Shown piece after piece: positions 52,287 through 61,084 of a stretch of 64,000 nt of DNA. The stretch comes from Streptomyces sp. LBL. Lineage in GTDB: Bacteria; Actinomycetota; Actinomycetes; Streptomycetales; Streptomycetaceae. Every line of letters starts with the position of its first letter. Position 1 is the stretch's first letter. Both the position numbers and the translations under genes were made by a program. The stretch is from assembly GCF_029893585.1 (NCBI RefSeq), contig NZ_JARXYX010000006.1:62001-126000 (forward strand). Reading direction: 5' to 3'. Below the pieces are notes generated by a model. That model searched no databases and was not told the DNA's origin. It saw only the letters and a list, made by a program, of their open reading frames with translations.

Positions 52287-53891
52287 ATGACCGAAACCAG
52301 CGAGCTCGACGACTCGTTCCACGTCTTCGACACCACCCTGCGCGACGGCGCCCAGCGGGAGGGCATCAACCTCACCGTCGCGGACAAGCTGGCGATCGCA
52401 CGGCACCTGGACGACTTCGGCGTGGGCTTCATCGAGGGCGGCTGGCCCGGCGCCAACCCGCGGGACACCGAGTTCTTCGCCCGCGCCCAGAAGGAGATCG
52501 ACTTCCAGCACGCCCGGCTGGTCGCCTTCGGCGCGACCCGGCGGGCCGGCGCAAAGGCCTCCGAGGACCCGCAGGTCAGAGCGCTTCTGGAGTCGGGCGC
52601 CGAGGTGATCACCCTCGTCGCGAAGTCCCACGACCGCCATGTCGAGCTCGCCCTGCGCACCACGCTGGACGAGAACCTGGAGATGGTCCGCGACACCGTC
52701 TCCTTCCTGCGCGAGCAGGGCCGCACGGTCTTCGTCGACTGCGAGCACTTCTTCGACGGCTACCGCGCCAACCCGGAGTACGCGAAGGCCGTCGTACGGG
52801 CGGCGTCGGACGCCGGCGCGTCCGTCGTGATCCTCTGCGACACCAACGGCGGCATGCTCCCGGCGCAGGTCCAGGCGGTCGTCTCCACGGTGCTGGCGGA
52901 CACCGGCGCCCGGCTCGGTATGCACGCCCAGGACGACACGGGCTGCGCGGTCGCCAACACCCTCGCAGCCGTGGACGCGGGCGCGACCCACGTCCAGTGC
53001 ACGGCGAACGGCTACGGCGAGCGGGTCGGCAACGCCAACCTGTTCCCGGTGGTCGCGGCGCTGGAGCTGAAGTACGGCATGAAGGTGGTGCCCGAGGGCC
53101 GCCTGCGGGAGATGACCCGCATCTCGCACGCGATCGCCGAGGTCGTCAACCTCACCCCCTCCACCCACCAGCCCTACGTCGGCGTCTCCGCCTTCGCCCA
53201 CAAGGCGGGCCTGCACGCCTCCGCGATCAAGGTCGACCCGGACCTGTACCAGCACATCGACCCGGAGCTGGTCGGCAACACCATGCGGATGCTGGTGTCG
53301 GACATGGCGGGCCGCGCCTCGATCGAACTCAAGGGCAAGGAACTCGGTGTCGACCTCGGCGACGACCGCGAGCTGGTCGGCCGGGTGGTCGCGCGGGTGA
53401 AGGAACGCGAGCTCAAGGGCTACACGTACGAGGCCGCGGACGCGTCGTTCGAGCTGCTGCTCCGCGCCGAGATCGAGGGCAGGCCCCTCAAGTACTTCGA
53501 GGTCGAGTCCTGGCGCGCGATCGTCGAGGACCGCCCCGACGGCACCCACGCCAACGAGGCCACGGTCAAGCTCTACGCCAAGGGTGAGCGCATCGTCGCC
53601 ACGGCGGAGGGCAACGGCCCGGTCAACGCCCTGGACCGCGCCCTGCGAGTCGCGCTGGAGAAGATCTACCCCCAGCTCGCCAAGCTGGACCTCGTCGACT
53701 ACAAGGTCCGCATCCTGGAGGGCGTCCACGGCACCCAGTCCACCACCCGCGTTTTGATCTCCACGTCCGACGGGGCGGGGGAGTGGTCGACGGTCGGCGT
53801 CGCGGAGAACGTCATCGCCGCGTCCTGGCAGGCCCTGGAGGACGCGTACGCGTACGGGCTGCTGCGGGCGGGCGTGGAGCCGGCGGAGTAG
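52287..53891 (+). CDS. cimA: citramalate synthase
   Basis: A 534-residue HMGL-like condensing enzyme that joins pyruvate and acetyl-CoA to citramalate, a threonine-independent entry to isoleucine. Motifs: VFDTTLRDGAQREGINLTV (metal Asp, Arg), GFGFIEGGWPGANP-like stretch, CDTNGGMLPAQV, GMHAQDDTGCAVANTLAAV and QCTANGYGERVGNANL. The C-terminal regulatory (LeuA dimer/allosteric) domain with YKVRILEGVHGTQSTTRVLI is retained. Length and the LDDF..FIEGGWPG core fit CimA rather than LeuA. In this block it works with leuB and the ilv genes. Confidence 0.93.
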   Translation: MTETSELDDSFHVFDTTLRDGAQREGINLTVADKLAIARHLDDFGVGFIEGGWPGANPRDTEFFARAQKEIDFQHARLVAFGATRRAGAKASEDPQVRALLESGAEVITLVAKSHDRHVELALRTTLDENLEMVRDTVSFLREQGRTVFVDCEHFFDGYRANPEYAKAVVRAASDAGASVVILCDTNGGMLPAQVQAVVSTVLADTGARLGMHAQDDTGCAVANTLAAVDAGATHVQCTANGYGERVGNANLFPVVAALELKYGMKVVPEGRLREMTRISHAIAEVVNLTPSTHQPYVGVSAFAHKAGLHASAIKVDPDLYQHIDPELVGNTMRMLVSDMAGRASIELKGKELGVDLGDDRELVGRVVARVKERELKGYTYEAADASFELLLRAEIEGRPLKYFEVESWRAIVEDRPDGTHANEATVKLYAKGERIVATAEGNGPVNALDRALRVALEKIYPQLAKLDLVDYKVRILEGVHGTQSTTRVLISTSDGAGEWSTVGVAENVIAASWQALEDAYAYGLLRAGVEPAE

Positions 53892-54106
53892 GCACCCGGC
53901 ACGGGGGGGCATCTGAACACGAAGCCCTCCCACGGCCGCCGCCGTGGCCCAGCCCCGAGCCCCGACGGCCGCCGCCGTGGCGGGCCGTCTACTCCTGACC
54001 GGGCGGTACGCAGAGGCGGTGGAGAGGGTCCCAGTGGCCTGCCGGGAGGTGTGGACGCCTGCCTGCTCACCTGCCCGGTCCTCGGCCTTTCGGGTAGTTT
54101 CGAGGT

Positions 54107-55486
54107 ATGAAGGCCGCGCTACCGACCCGAGGTCCGATCCGGCTGCTGCTCGCAGCGGTGCTCGCCGTCCTGGCCGTCCTGACGGTTCTGACGGCGGGCG
54201 CCCCCACCGCCACCGCGGCCACGAGTGTCCCGGCCGTCGCCAAGGCCCTGCGCGAGAGCCCGGTGTACGTCGATCCCGCCGCGTCGGCACAGTTGTCGCG
54301 GGCGGACGCCGACTCGCTCGCCCGGCAGATCAAGAAGACGGACAAGCCGCTCTTCGTGGCGGTCCTGCCCGCCGGCTACCCCACCCAGGACCTCTTCACC
54401 AAGCTGCGCACCGCCACCGGGATCACCGGCCTGTACGCGGTCCGTCTCGGTGACCGCTTCGACGCCCGCGCCGACTCCGCCGTCCTGCCGCGGGCCGCTG
54501 TGCGGAACCTGGTCACCACCGTCGAGGGGGAGAAGACCGGGGCCCAGCTGAGCGACTTCACCAACAGCGCCCTCACCAACATGGGCGGTTCGGCCCCCTC
54601 CACCTGGGGCTCCTCCGACAGCGGCGGCGGAGTGGGCACCACCGGGCTGATCACCGCCGGGGTCGTCCTGACCGTCGCCGGCGCGGGCGCCTACACGCTG
54701 GTCCGCCGCAACCGGCGCCGCCACGCGGAGGAGCAGCGGGCCGCGCTGGAGAAGCTGCGGGTGGTCGTCGACGAGGACATCACCGCGTTCGGCGAGGAGC
54801 TGGACCGACTCGACTTCCATCCGGCGGAGGCGGGCGCGGACGACGTCATGCGCGCGGACTACGAGCGGGCGCTGGACGCCTACGACCGGGCGAAGTCGGC
54901 CATGGCGGAGGCCGCGAAACCGGAGGACGTACGGGCCGTCACCCAGGCCCTGGAGGACGGGCGCTTCTCGCTCGCCGCGCTGGCCGCCCGCCGCGAGGGC
55001 CGGCCCCTGCCCGAGCGCCGGCCGCCCTGCTTCTTCGACCCGCGCCACGGTCCCTCGGTCGCCGACATGACCTGGACGCCCCCGGGCGGCGCGACCCGTG
55101 AGGTCCCGGTCTGCGCGGCCGACCAGGCCCGGCTCGCCGACGGCCGTGACCCGATGGTCCGCGAGGTCGACACCGAGTACGGCCGCCGCCCGTACTGGGA
55201 GGCGGGCCCCGCGTACGGCCCCTGGGCGGGCGGCTACTTCGGCGGCGGCATCCTGCCCGGCCTGCTGGTCGGCACCCTGCTCGGCAGCATGATGGCCACC
55301 CCGTCCTACGCCGCCGACTACGGCGCGGGCTACGGCGACTTCGGCACCGGCGGCTACGACGGCGGCGACCTGTCCGGCGCCGACTTCAACTCGGACGACT
55401 TCGGCGGCGGCTTCGGCGGGGGAGGGGACTTCGGCTCAGGCGGCGATTTCGGCGGGGGCGGCGGAGACTTCGGCGGAGGGTTCTGA
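54107..55486 (+). CDS. exported membrane protein with Gly/Asp/Phe-rich tail
   Basis: A 459-residue protein. A signal/anchor sequence (LLLAAVLAVLAVLTVLTAGAP) is followed by an extracytoplasmic TPM-like domain (YVDPAASAQLSRADADSLARQI). A transmembrane helix (TTGLITAGVVLTVAGAGAYTLV, about 180-202) leads to a cytoplasmic helical region, then PPCFFDPRHGPSVADMTW, and a long Gly-rich tail of GGDFGGG units. I do not know its role. The tail resembles those of TPM-type proteins linked to membrane quality control. Confidence 0.8.
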   Translation: MKAALPTRGPIRLLLAAVLAVLAVLTVLTAGAPTATAATSVPAVAKALRESPVYVDPAASAQLSRADADSLARQIKKTDKPLFVAVLPAGYPTQDLFTKLRTATGITGLYAVRLGDRFDARADSAVLPRAAVRNLVTTVEGEKTGAQLSDFTNSALTNMGGSAPSTWGSSDSGGGVGTTGLITAGVVLTVAGAGAYTLVRRNRRRHAEEQRAALEKLRVVVDEDITAFGEELDRLDFHPAEAGADDVMRADYERALDAYDRAKSAMAEAAKPEDVRAVTQALEDGRFSLAALAARREGRPLPERRPPCFFDPRHGPSVADMTWTPPGGATREVPVCAADQARLADGRDPMVREVDTEYGRRPYWEAGPAYGPWAGGYFGGGILPGLLVGTLLGSMMATPSYAADYGAGYGDFGTGGYDGGDLSGADFNSDDFGGGFGGGGDFGSGGDFGGGGGDFGGGF

Positions 55487-55681
55487 CGCGCTCGAACCGG
55501 ATGACGAGAACGCGGTCGGCGCACACAAGGGGCGAGGGGCGGGATCCGGCCACCGCGGTCCGGTCACGGCGCCCGGCGCCGCACACGCGAGCGCCCGCCC
55601 TCCCCGTGCCGGAACGGCGGGCGGGGACGCTCAAGGGCGGGGACGCTCAAAGACGCGGCCGGGAGGACCGGCGCGGACAGC

Positions 55682-56290
55682 TCACGCGTTCTTGATCGCC
55701 GAGATGTCGAAGCTCAGCTTGATCTTGTCGGAGACCAGGACGCCGCCCGTGTCCAGCGCCGTGTTCCAGGTCAGGCCCCAGTCGGAGCGCAGGATCTCCG
55801 CCTTGCCCTCGAAGCCGACGCGCTCGTTGCCGAACGGGTCCTTCGCGGCGCCGTTGAACTCGAGGTCGATGGTGAGCGGCCTGGTGGTGCCGAGGATCTC
55901 CAGGTCACCGGTGATCCGGTAGTCGTCGCCGCCCAGGGCCTCGGCCGAGGTGGAGCGGAAGGTCATGGTGGGGAACTCGTCCGTCTTGAAGAAGTCCGAG
56001 CTCTTCAGGTGTCCGTCGCGGTCCGGGGACCCGGTGTCGATGCTGTCCATCGTGACGTCGAGGGACGCCGTGGACGCGGACGGGGCGCTGCCGTCCAGGT
56101 GGAGCGTGCCGCTGAAGTCGAGGAACTTGCCCTTGACGTTGGTGACCATGGCGTGGCGTGCCACGAAGCCGATCGTCGAGTGGGCCGGGTCGAGCGTGTA
56201 GTCGCCGGTCAGCGCGGCGAGGTCGGGGTTCACGGCGGCGGGCGCCGCGGTGCCGGTGTCGGTGCTGTCCTTGCGGCCGAAGATGCCCAT
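55682..56290 (-). CDS. YceI-family protein
   Basis: A 202-residue lipocalin-like protein. It opens MGIFGRKDS, then GDYTLDPAHSTIGFVARHAMVTNVKGKF, SLDVTMDSIDTGSPDRDGHLKSSDFF and PTMTFRSTSAE, the YceI hallmarks for an isoprenoid-binding barrel. DWGLTWNTALDTGGVLVSDKIKL is the conserved ending. No signal peptide, unlike E. coli YceI, so cytosolic. ATG at 56290 after CGGGGAGA. Its 5' region contains an AATC/GATT-rich stretch. Confidence 0.93.
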   Translation of the reverse strand: MGIFGRKDSTDTGTAAPAAVNPDLAALTGDYTLDPAHSTIGFVARHAMVTNVKGKFLDFSGTLHLDGSAPSASTASLDVTMDSIDTGSPDRDGHLKSSDFFKTDEFPTMTFRSTSAEALGGDDYRITGDLEILGTTRPLTIDLEFNGAAKDPFGNERVGFEGKAEILRSDWGLTWNTALDTGGVLVSDKIKLSFDISAIKNA

Positions 56291-56870
56291 GATGTGCTCC
56301 CGGGGAGAGGATGTTGAAGATTCAACGAGGTTAACGGTGACGACGGTAGACCTATTCCGGGCGCACATCAACGTCATCGGCGAAATCGTGGCGTGAATAC
56401 CGCCAGGCGGACCAGCACGCTCCCTCCCTCGGGCCTCACCGCCGCCACCTTCCGGCAGGCCGGTACGGTGCGCGGACCGACCGCGTCCGCCAGAGCGAGC
56501 GTGCTGGTCCGCCGCCGGGGCCCGTACCGCTACCCTCTGCGTGAGCGAGCCGCCCGTACGGGCGCACCCCTGGAGATCGTCTGGGGCCACCCTGTTCGCG
56601 AGGCGGTCCGGGCGGACGACGCGGCCGAGGTGCTCTCCACGGACCGCCGACTGGGTCTGATTGTCACTCCGGCGAGGGAGTGTGCCACCCATGAACGTGA
56701 GGTGGCTCTCGGCTGATCTCTTTGTGTGACCTCTACAAGCGTGAGGTCCTCTGAGCAGTCGGAACGGCTGCATGGGCCTGAGGTTCTGTTCAGTGGTACC
56801 AGGAAAACGGTCCGGAGACTGTACGGAGTCGACGGCGAGCTTTCGTTGGTGGTTTTCGTAAGGTCGCTAC
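56291..56870. other. 580-nt gap with a 17-bp inverted repeat
   Basis: No gene is supported. GGCGGACCAGCACGCTC (56406-56422) is mirrored exactly by GAGCGTGCTGGTCCGCC (56497-56513), 74 nt apart. The interval contains a TCCGCCAGAG-type sequence and could be a small hairpin element or a remnant of an insertion. The ORF at 56393-56716 is not protein-like and has no family match I recognise. Confidence 0.5.
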
Positions 56871-58466
56871 ATGACCGTTTTGGATGAGGCGCCGGGTGAG
56901 TCGACGGGTGAGCCGACGGACGCGCGCGGGCGGGTCGCCGAGCTGCACGAGATCCGTGCGCAGGCACTGGCCGGCCCCGGTGAGAAGGCGACCGCGGCGC
57001 AGCACGCCAAGGGCAAGCTGACCGCGCGGGAGCGCATCGAGCTGCTCCTGGACCCGGGTTCCTTCCGGGAGGTCGAGCAACTGCGCCGGCACCGGGCGAC
57101 CGGGTTCGGCCTGGAGGGCAAGAAGCCGTACACCGACGGCGTCATCACCGGCTGGGGCACGGTGGAGGGCCGTACGGTCTTCGTCTACGCCCACGACTTC
57201 CGTATCTTCGGCGGCGCGCTGGGCGAGGCCCACGCCACGAAGATCCACAAGATCATGGACATGGCCATCGCGGCCGGGGCGCCCCTGGTGTCCCTGAACG
57301 ACGGTGCCGGTGCCCGCATCCAGGAGGGCGTCAGCGCCCTCGCCGGCTACGGCGGCATCTTCCAGCGCAACACCAGGGCGTCCGGGGTCATCCCGCAGAT
57401 CTCGGTGATGCTCGGCCCGTGCGCCGGCGGCGCGGCCTACAGCCCCGCTCTGACGGACTTCGTCTTCATGGTCCGCGAGACCTCCCAGATGTTCATCACG
57501 GGCCCGGACGTGGTCAAGGCCGTGACAGGCGAGGAGATCACCCAGAACGGTCTGGGCGGCGCGGACGTGCACGCCGAGACCTCGGGCGTCTGTCACTTCG
57601 CCTACGACGACGAGGAGACCTGCCTCGCCGAGGTGCGCTACCTCCTGTCGATGCTCCCGCAGAACAACCGCGAGAACCCGCCGCGCGCGGAGTCCGCGGA
57701 CGTGCCGGACCGCCGTTCGGACGTCCTGCTGGACCTGGTCCCGGCCGACGGCAACCGTCCGTACGACATGACCAAGGTCATCGAGGAGATCGTCGACGAC
57801 GGCGACTACCTGGAGGTCCACGAGCGCTGGGCCCGCAACATCATCTGCGCGCTGGCCCGGCTGGACGGCCAGGTGGTGGGCATCGTGGCCAACCAGCCGC
57901 AGTCCCTGGCCGGCGTCCTGGACATCGAGGCGTCGGAAAAAGCTGCGCGCTTTGTCCAGATGTGTGACGCTTTCAATATCCCGATCGTCACGTTCCTGGA
58001 CGTACCCGGGTTCCTCCCGGGCGTCGACCAGGAGCACGGCGGAATCATCCGGCACGGCGCGAAGCTGCTGTACGCCTACTGCAACGCGACGGTCCCGCGG
58101 ATCTCCCTGATCCTGCGCAAGGCCTACGGAGGTGCGTACATCGTCATGGACAGCCAGTCCATCGGTGCGGACCTGACGTACGCGTGGCCGACGAACGAGA
58201 TCGCCGTGATGGGTGCGGAGGGTGCCGCCAACGTCATCTTCCGCCGCCAGATCGCCGACGCGGAGGACCCCGAGGCCATGCGGGCCCGGATGGTCAAGGA
58301 GTACAAGTCCGAGCTCATGCACCCGTACTACGCGGCCGAGCGTGGTCTGGTGGACGACGTCATCGACCCGGCGGAAACCCGCGAGGTCCTCATCCAGTCC
58401 CTGGCGATGCTGCACACCAAGCACGCCGACCTGCCGTCCCGCAAGCACGGCAACCCCCCGCAGTAA
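56871..58466 (+). CDS. accB: acyl-CoA carboxylase beta (carboxyltransferase) subunit
   Basis: A 531-residue carboxyltransferase that transfers carboxyl from biotin to acetyl- or propionyl-CoA, giving malonyl- or methylmalonyl-CoA for lipid and polyketide synthesis. Motifs: KLTARERIELLLDPGSF, AHDFRIFGGALGEAHATKI, LNDGAGARIQEGV, GGIFQRNTRASG, GPCAGGAAYSPALTDF, and MDSQSIGADLTYAWPTNEIAVMGAEGAA. The gap to accE is 65 nt. In S. coelicolor AccB pairs with AccA2 and the small AccE; the PccB alternative cannot be excluded from sequence alone. Confidence 0.93.
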   Translation: MTVLDEAPGESTGEPTDARGRVAELHEIRAQALAGPGEKATAAQHAKGKLTARERIELLLDPGSFREVEQLRRHRATGFGLEGKKPYTDGVITGWGTVEGRTVFVYAHDFRIFGGALGEAHATKIHKIMDMAIAAGAPLVSLNDGAGARIQEGVSALAGYGGIFQRNTRASGVIPQISVMLGPCAGGAAYSPALTDFVFMVRETSQMFITGPDVVKAVTGEEITQNGLGGADVHAETSGVCHFAYDDEETCLAEVRYLLSMLPQNNRENPPRAESADVPDRRSDVLLDLVPADGNRPYDMTKVIEEIVDDGDYLEVHERWARNIICALARLDGQVVGIVANQPQSLAGVLDIEASEKAARFVQMCDAFNIPIVTFLDVPGFLPGVDQEHGGIIRHGAKLLYAYCNATVPRISLILRKAYGGAYIVMDSQSIGADLTYAWPTNEIAVMGAEGAANVIFRRQIADAEDPEAMRARMVKEYKSELMHPYYAAERGLVDDVIDPAETREVLIQSLAMLHTKHADLPSRKHGNPPQ

Positions 58467-58531
58467 CCCAGCGGATCCGCTGTAACCCGGGGGATCCCCC
58501 GCGGAAACCTCTCTCACGGAGACTGAAGCCC

Positions 58532-58726
58532 ATGAGCACCCCTGACATTCGTGTCGAGAAGGGCCACGCCGAGCCCGAGGAAGTCGCCGCCATCACCGCC
58601 ATCCTCCTGGCACGCGCCGCCGCCCAGCCGTCCGAAGCCCCGGCCCACCGCGGCCACCGCAAGGCCGGCTGGCGCCGCCTGGAGCGCGAGCCCGGCTTCC
58701 GGGCCCCGCACAGCTGGCACGGCTGA
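58532..58726 (+). CDS. accE: acyl-CoA carboxylase epsilon subunit
   Basis: A 64-residue AccE-type peptide: IRVEKGHAEPEEVAAITAILLARAAA, a basic linker, WRRLEREPGFRAPHSWHG. This V.KG.a..EE.AA...vl..R and W.R pattern is the epsilon subunit that binds the carboxyltransferase hexamer and raises activity. Start follows CACGGAGA. It is paired with accB as usual in Streptomyces. Confidence 0.93.
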   Translation: MSTPDIRVEKGHAEPEEVAAITAILLARAAAQPSEAPAHRGHRKAGWRRLEREPGFRAPHSWHG

Positions 58727-58741
58727 GCACCTGCTTGCCCC

Positions 58742-58779
58742 ATCGCCGGACGGACTCCGCGAGGAGTCCGTCCGGCGAT
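58742..58779 (+). terminator. terminator after accE
   Basis: ATCGCCGGACGGACTCC (58742-58758) pairs with GGAGTCCGTCCGGCGAT (58763-58779) over GCGA, a 17-bp perfect stem. The 3' side has only scattered T. Confidence 0.9.
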
Positions 58780-58918
58780 TGCTGTTTCCATGACGACTCG
58801 GCTTACGAGTGCCCAGAGCGGCCCGGTAGAGGCCCTGACAGTCTTTGACCAGCATCTGTTCCGGGCCCCTGTGTCAACCGTACGGACGTTGGGCACAGGC
58901 CGTTCCAGGTCGGACACG

Positions 58919-59107
58919 TCAGTTGCTGCCCCGAGGTTCCTTGATCGTCGCCAGCAGCGCGGAGAGTCCCTCTCGATCTACGGCCAGTATTCGGTCAGGG
59001 TCGTCACTCTCGCGCAGGCGGAGGGTGCCGTCGGGTGCGGCGGCGAGGTTGAGGCAGTTCGCGCCCTCGGTGCTGTACGAGGACTTCTGCCAGGTGTAGG
59101 CATGCAC
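58919..59107 (-). CDS. DUF397 protein, partner of the XRE regulator
   Basis: A 62-residue protein: VHAYTWQKSSYSTEGANCLN, then LAAAPDGTLRLRESDDPDRILAVDREGL. The WQKSSYS.EGANC and LRES.DP patterns are DUF397. In Streptomyces these small proteins accompany WhiJ-type XRE regulators and are thought to bind or antagonise them. It begins (GTG at 59107) 9 nt after the XRE stop, so it is in the same operon. Compare the truncated relic at 3821. Confidence 0.9.
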   Translation of the reverse strand: MHAYTWQKSSYSTEGANCLNLAAAPDGTLRLRESDDPDRILAVDREGLSALLATIKEPRGSN

Positions 59108-59116
59108 GGGCTTCCC

Positions 59117-59968
59117 TCACAGGTCTTTGGCCAGGCGGCGGATGAAGTCGCGGGTCTTATGGGGCGCGAGCGCGCACGCCTCCATGCGGTCGAGTACGGA
59201 GCGGTATCGATGCAACTGGGCTTCAGCGTCGAGGAAGTCGCAGCCGTGGTCGGAGTCGAGTAGGACCGTGTCCAGTTGCGGGACGAGTCCTGACCCGTAA
59301 CTGATGGGCTGCCCCGAGGCTGGAAAGTCGACCTGGTCGAAGGGGACGACGAGGATGCGGATGTTTCCGCGCTCGCTCATCTCGTTCAAGTGCAGAAGCT
59401 GGTCGCGCATCACGCCCGGGGAGCCCACCCGCATCCGCAGTGCGGCCTCGTGAACGATCGCGGTGTACGGGGTCGGCCTCTCCGCGAACAGGATCGCCTG
59501 ACGCTTGATGCGGAATGAGACCCGGTGCTCGATCTCGTACGGGCGCAGGGAGGGGACGCTCTGCTGGAAGGCCGCGCGTGCGTGGTCGAGGGTCTGAACG
59601 AGGCCCGGCATGGTGACAACCACGCCGACTCGCAGCTCGGTGGCGTCGGCCTCGAACTCGGCGACCTCGACAAGTGAGGGCGGGAGCAGCTCTCGGTATT
59701 CGTCCCACCAACCCCGGCCGCGACGCCCAGTCATCGCAGCCAGCGCCTCAACCAAGTCGCTGTCGTCGCACGAGTAGGCGAGTGCCAGCGCACGTACGCG
59801 CTCGTCACTGACGCCGTGGCGCCCTGCCTCCATCATGCTCATCCGGGCCTGCTGTACGCCGATGCGCGCGGCACCCGCCGTAGAGCTCAGCCCAGCCCGC
59901 TCGCGGAGTTTGCGCAGCTCGGTTCCCAGTCGTCGCTGCCTCAGCGTGGGTGGGCCAGTCGCTGCCAC
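59117..59968 (-). CDS. XRE-family regulator with DUF5753 domain
   Basis: A 283-residue regulator: HTH at residues about 10-65 (RQRRLGTELRKLRERAGLSS, then GVQQARMSMMEAGRHG) and a DUF5753 C-terminal domain (WWDEYRELLPPSLVEVAEFEADA; RIKRQAILFAERPTPYTAIVHEAALRM; YGSGLVPQLDTVLLDSDHG; ending DFIRRLAKDL). The Q(R/S)xIL...P..Y...HE..LR pattern is the DUF5753 core. Such proteins are developmental or antibiotic-related repressors. GTG at 59968. Divergent from the 118-residue gene at 60116, with a palindrome between. Confidence 0.93.
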   Translation of the reverse strand: MAATGPPTLRQRRLGTELRKLRERAGLSSTAGAARIGVQQARMSMMEAGRHGVSDERVRALALAYSCDDSDLVEALAAMTGRRGRGWWDEYRELLPPSLVEVAEFEADATELRVGVVVTMPGLVQTLDHARAAFQQSVPSLRPYEIEHRVSFRIKRQAILFAERPTPYTAIVHEAALRMRVGSPGVMRDQLLHLNEMSERGNIRILVVPFDQVDFPASGQPISYGSGLVPQLDTVLLDSDHGCDFLDAEAQLHRYRSVLDRMEACALAPHKTRDFIRRLAKDL

Positions 59969-60048
59969 TGGTTTCTCCTCTCCTGTCCGTGCGGGAGTGC
60001 TGCACGTCCCTCACACGGGTGAATCGCATAGAGCATACAGAATTTACG

Positions 60049-60062
60049 GCATAGATCTATGC
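60049..60062. promoter_or_regulatory. 14-bp palindrome upstream of the 60116 gene
   Basis: GCATAGATCTATGC (60049-60062) is a perfect palindrome, with CGCATAGAG nearby at 60025-60033. It lies in the AT-rich divergent region of the XRE gene and is a likely operator of that regulator. Confidence 0.65.
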
Positions 60063-60115
60063 GTTCATGTCTATCGTTCTCACACGCAACTCCCTGCACG
60101 CAAAGGAAAATTGCC

Positions 60116-60472
60116 ATGACCACCGTATCCCCGGGCCTCCCGAAGCCCGACCGTCCCGACGGCTTCACCGACGAGATCCACGCCCTCGTCAACGCCACCG
60201 CACCCCGCCTCTTCGCTGTGGTCGAGGAATACATCACCGAGGACGGTGACCGCGACGCCCGCGTCGCCGCCTGGGGCCTCGCCCACGACGACGGAAGCGC
60301 CCAAGTCTCGGCCTTGGATGGCGGGTTCCGTATGTCGCTGCGTAACCCCGAGCGGGCTGCGCAGCTCATCTCCATGCGCCCCGGCAGTACTGGCAGTCTC
60401 GTGTGGCCCGACTCGTTGGGGAGCGGGGTTGCTCGCGGCACTTGGGCAGCCGGCCCGGGGCAGCGCCACTGA
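60116..60472 (+). CDS. small protein next to XRE/DUF397
   Basis: A 118-residue protein starting MTTVSPGLPKPDRPDGFTDE. The middle, HALVNATAPRLFAVVEEY and AVAAWGLAHDDG-like, followed by FRMSLRNPERAAQLISMRPG, suggests a compact soluble fold. I do not recognise the family. It is divergent from the XRE gene and preceded by a palindrome and AAAGGAAA, typical for the unnamed third gene of WhiJ-type clusters. Confidence 0.75.
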   Translation: MTTVSPGLPKPDRPDGFTDEIHALVNATAPRLFAVVEEYITEDGDRDARVAAWGLAHDDGSAQVSALDGGFRMSLRNPERAAQLISMRPGSTGSLVWPDSLGSGVARGTWAAGPGQRH

Positions 60473-60590
60473 CTGAAAACCACTGTCAACATGGCGTGAC
60501 GTTCGCCTTGACCGGGCGGGCTGGGCGTTGGCAAGCTGCGGAGCAGCACACAAAATATCGCGCATATGGCTGCGCAGACCCTGTGGCCGT

Positions 60591-60610
60591 CCCTTCGGGG
60601 GCGGCCACAG
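60591..60610 (+). terminator. stem-loop before the DUF3800 relic
   Basis: CTGTGGCCG (60591-60599) pairs with CGGCCACAG (60602-60610), with an inner CCC/GGG giving the loop at TTC. It may end the upstream gene's transcript. An AT-rich ATATCGCGCATAT lies at 60555-60567, a possible promoter element. Confidence 0.45.
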
Positions 60611-60636
60611 ATGTGTTTTCGGGGAGGTTCGGTTCA

Positions 60637-61046
60637 GTGCATCTCTGCTACATCGACGAGGCGGGGAACGGGCAGACGCTCGATCCTGCCCGTCCCGACG
60701 CGCCACCCGTGCTCGTCGTCGGAGGGTTCACTGTGCCGCGTTCCCAGGTGAAGGACCTCACGTGGGACTTCCTTGAGGTGAAGAAGCACTACCGGCCACA
60801 GCTGCGCAAAGCCGAGCAGCTGTCCGATGTGATCCAGCACGAGATCAAGGGCTCGGACGTACGCAAGAATCTCCTGGGAACCATTAATGGCGGCGTGCGG
60901 CAATGGAGTTGCTGGCCTCCGTGCTCGACATACTGGAGCTGCTCTGCCGCTCATTCCGGAGCAGCCGGGCGCTGTGGGGGATGGTGTGCCACTTCTGCCG
61001 TGATGCAGACGCAGATACAGAGACAGATGGGGGCGGCAGCCATTGA
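60637..61046 (+). pseudogene. frameshifted DUF3800 domain gene
   Basis: GTG at 60637 (GGGGAGG upstream) gives VHLCYIDEAGNGQTLDPARP, PPVLVVGGFTVPRSQVKDL, then EIKGSDVRKNLLG. The YIDEAG and IKGSD patterns are those of DUF3800. After about residue 87 (near 60893-60905) the frame is lost. The continuation in another frame reads AAMELLASVLDILELLCRSF and then HFCRDADADTETDGGGSH, ending in a TGA at 61044-61046. The family is normally 200-300 residues, so both a frameshift and a truncation are present. It is probably inactive. Confidence 0.7.
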
Positions 61047-61070
61047 ATGGCTGCCGCCCCCATCTGTCTC
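61020..61070. terminator. very long perfect hairpin between convergent transcripts
   Basis: Arms of 25 bp (61020-61044 and 61046-61070) are exact reverse complements around one G, with core GGGGGCGGCAGCC. It contains the last codons of the DUF3800 relic and faces the conservon end at 61085. It may be a bidirectional terminator. Such perfection suggests recent origin. Confidence 0.8.
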
Positions 61071-61084
61071 TCGCGGGAAGCCGC

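Noticed and set aside
56393..56716. A 107-codon forward ORF before accB
   Set aside because: Arg-rich composition with no family match, and it spans the inverted repeat. It is more likely non-coding.
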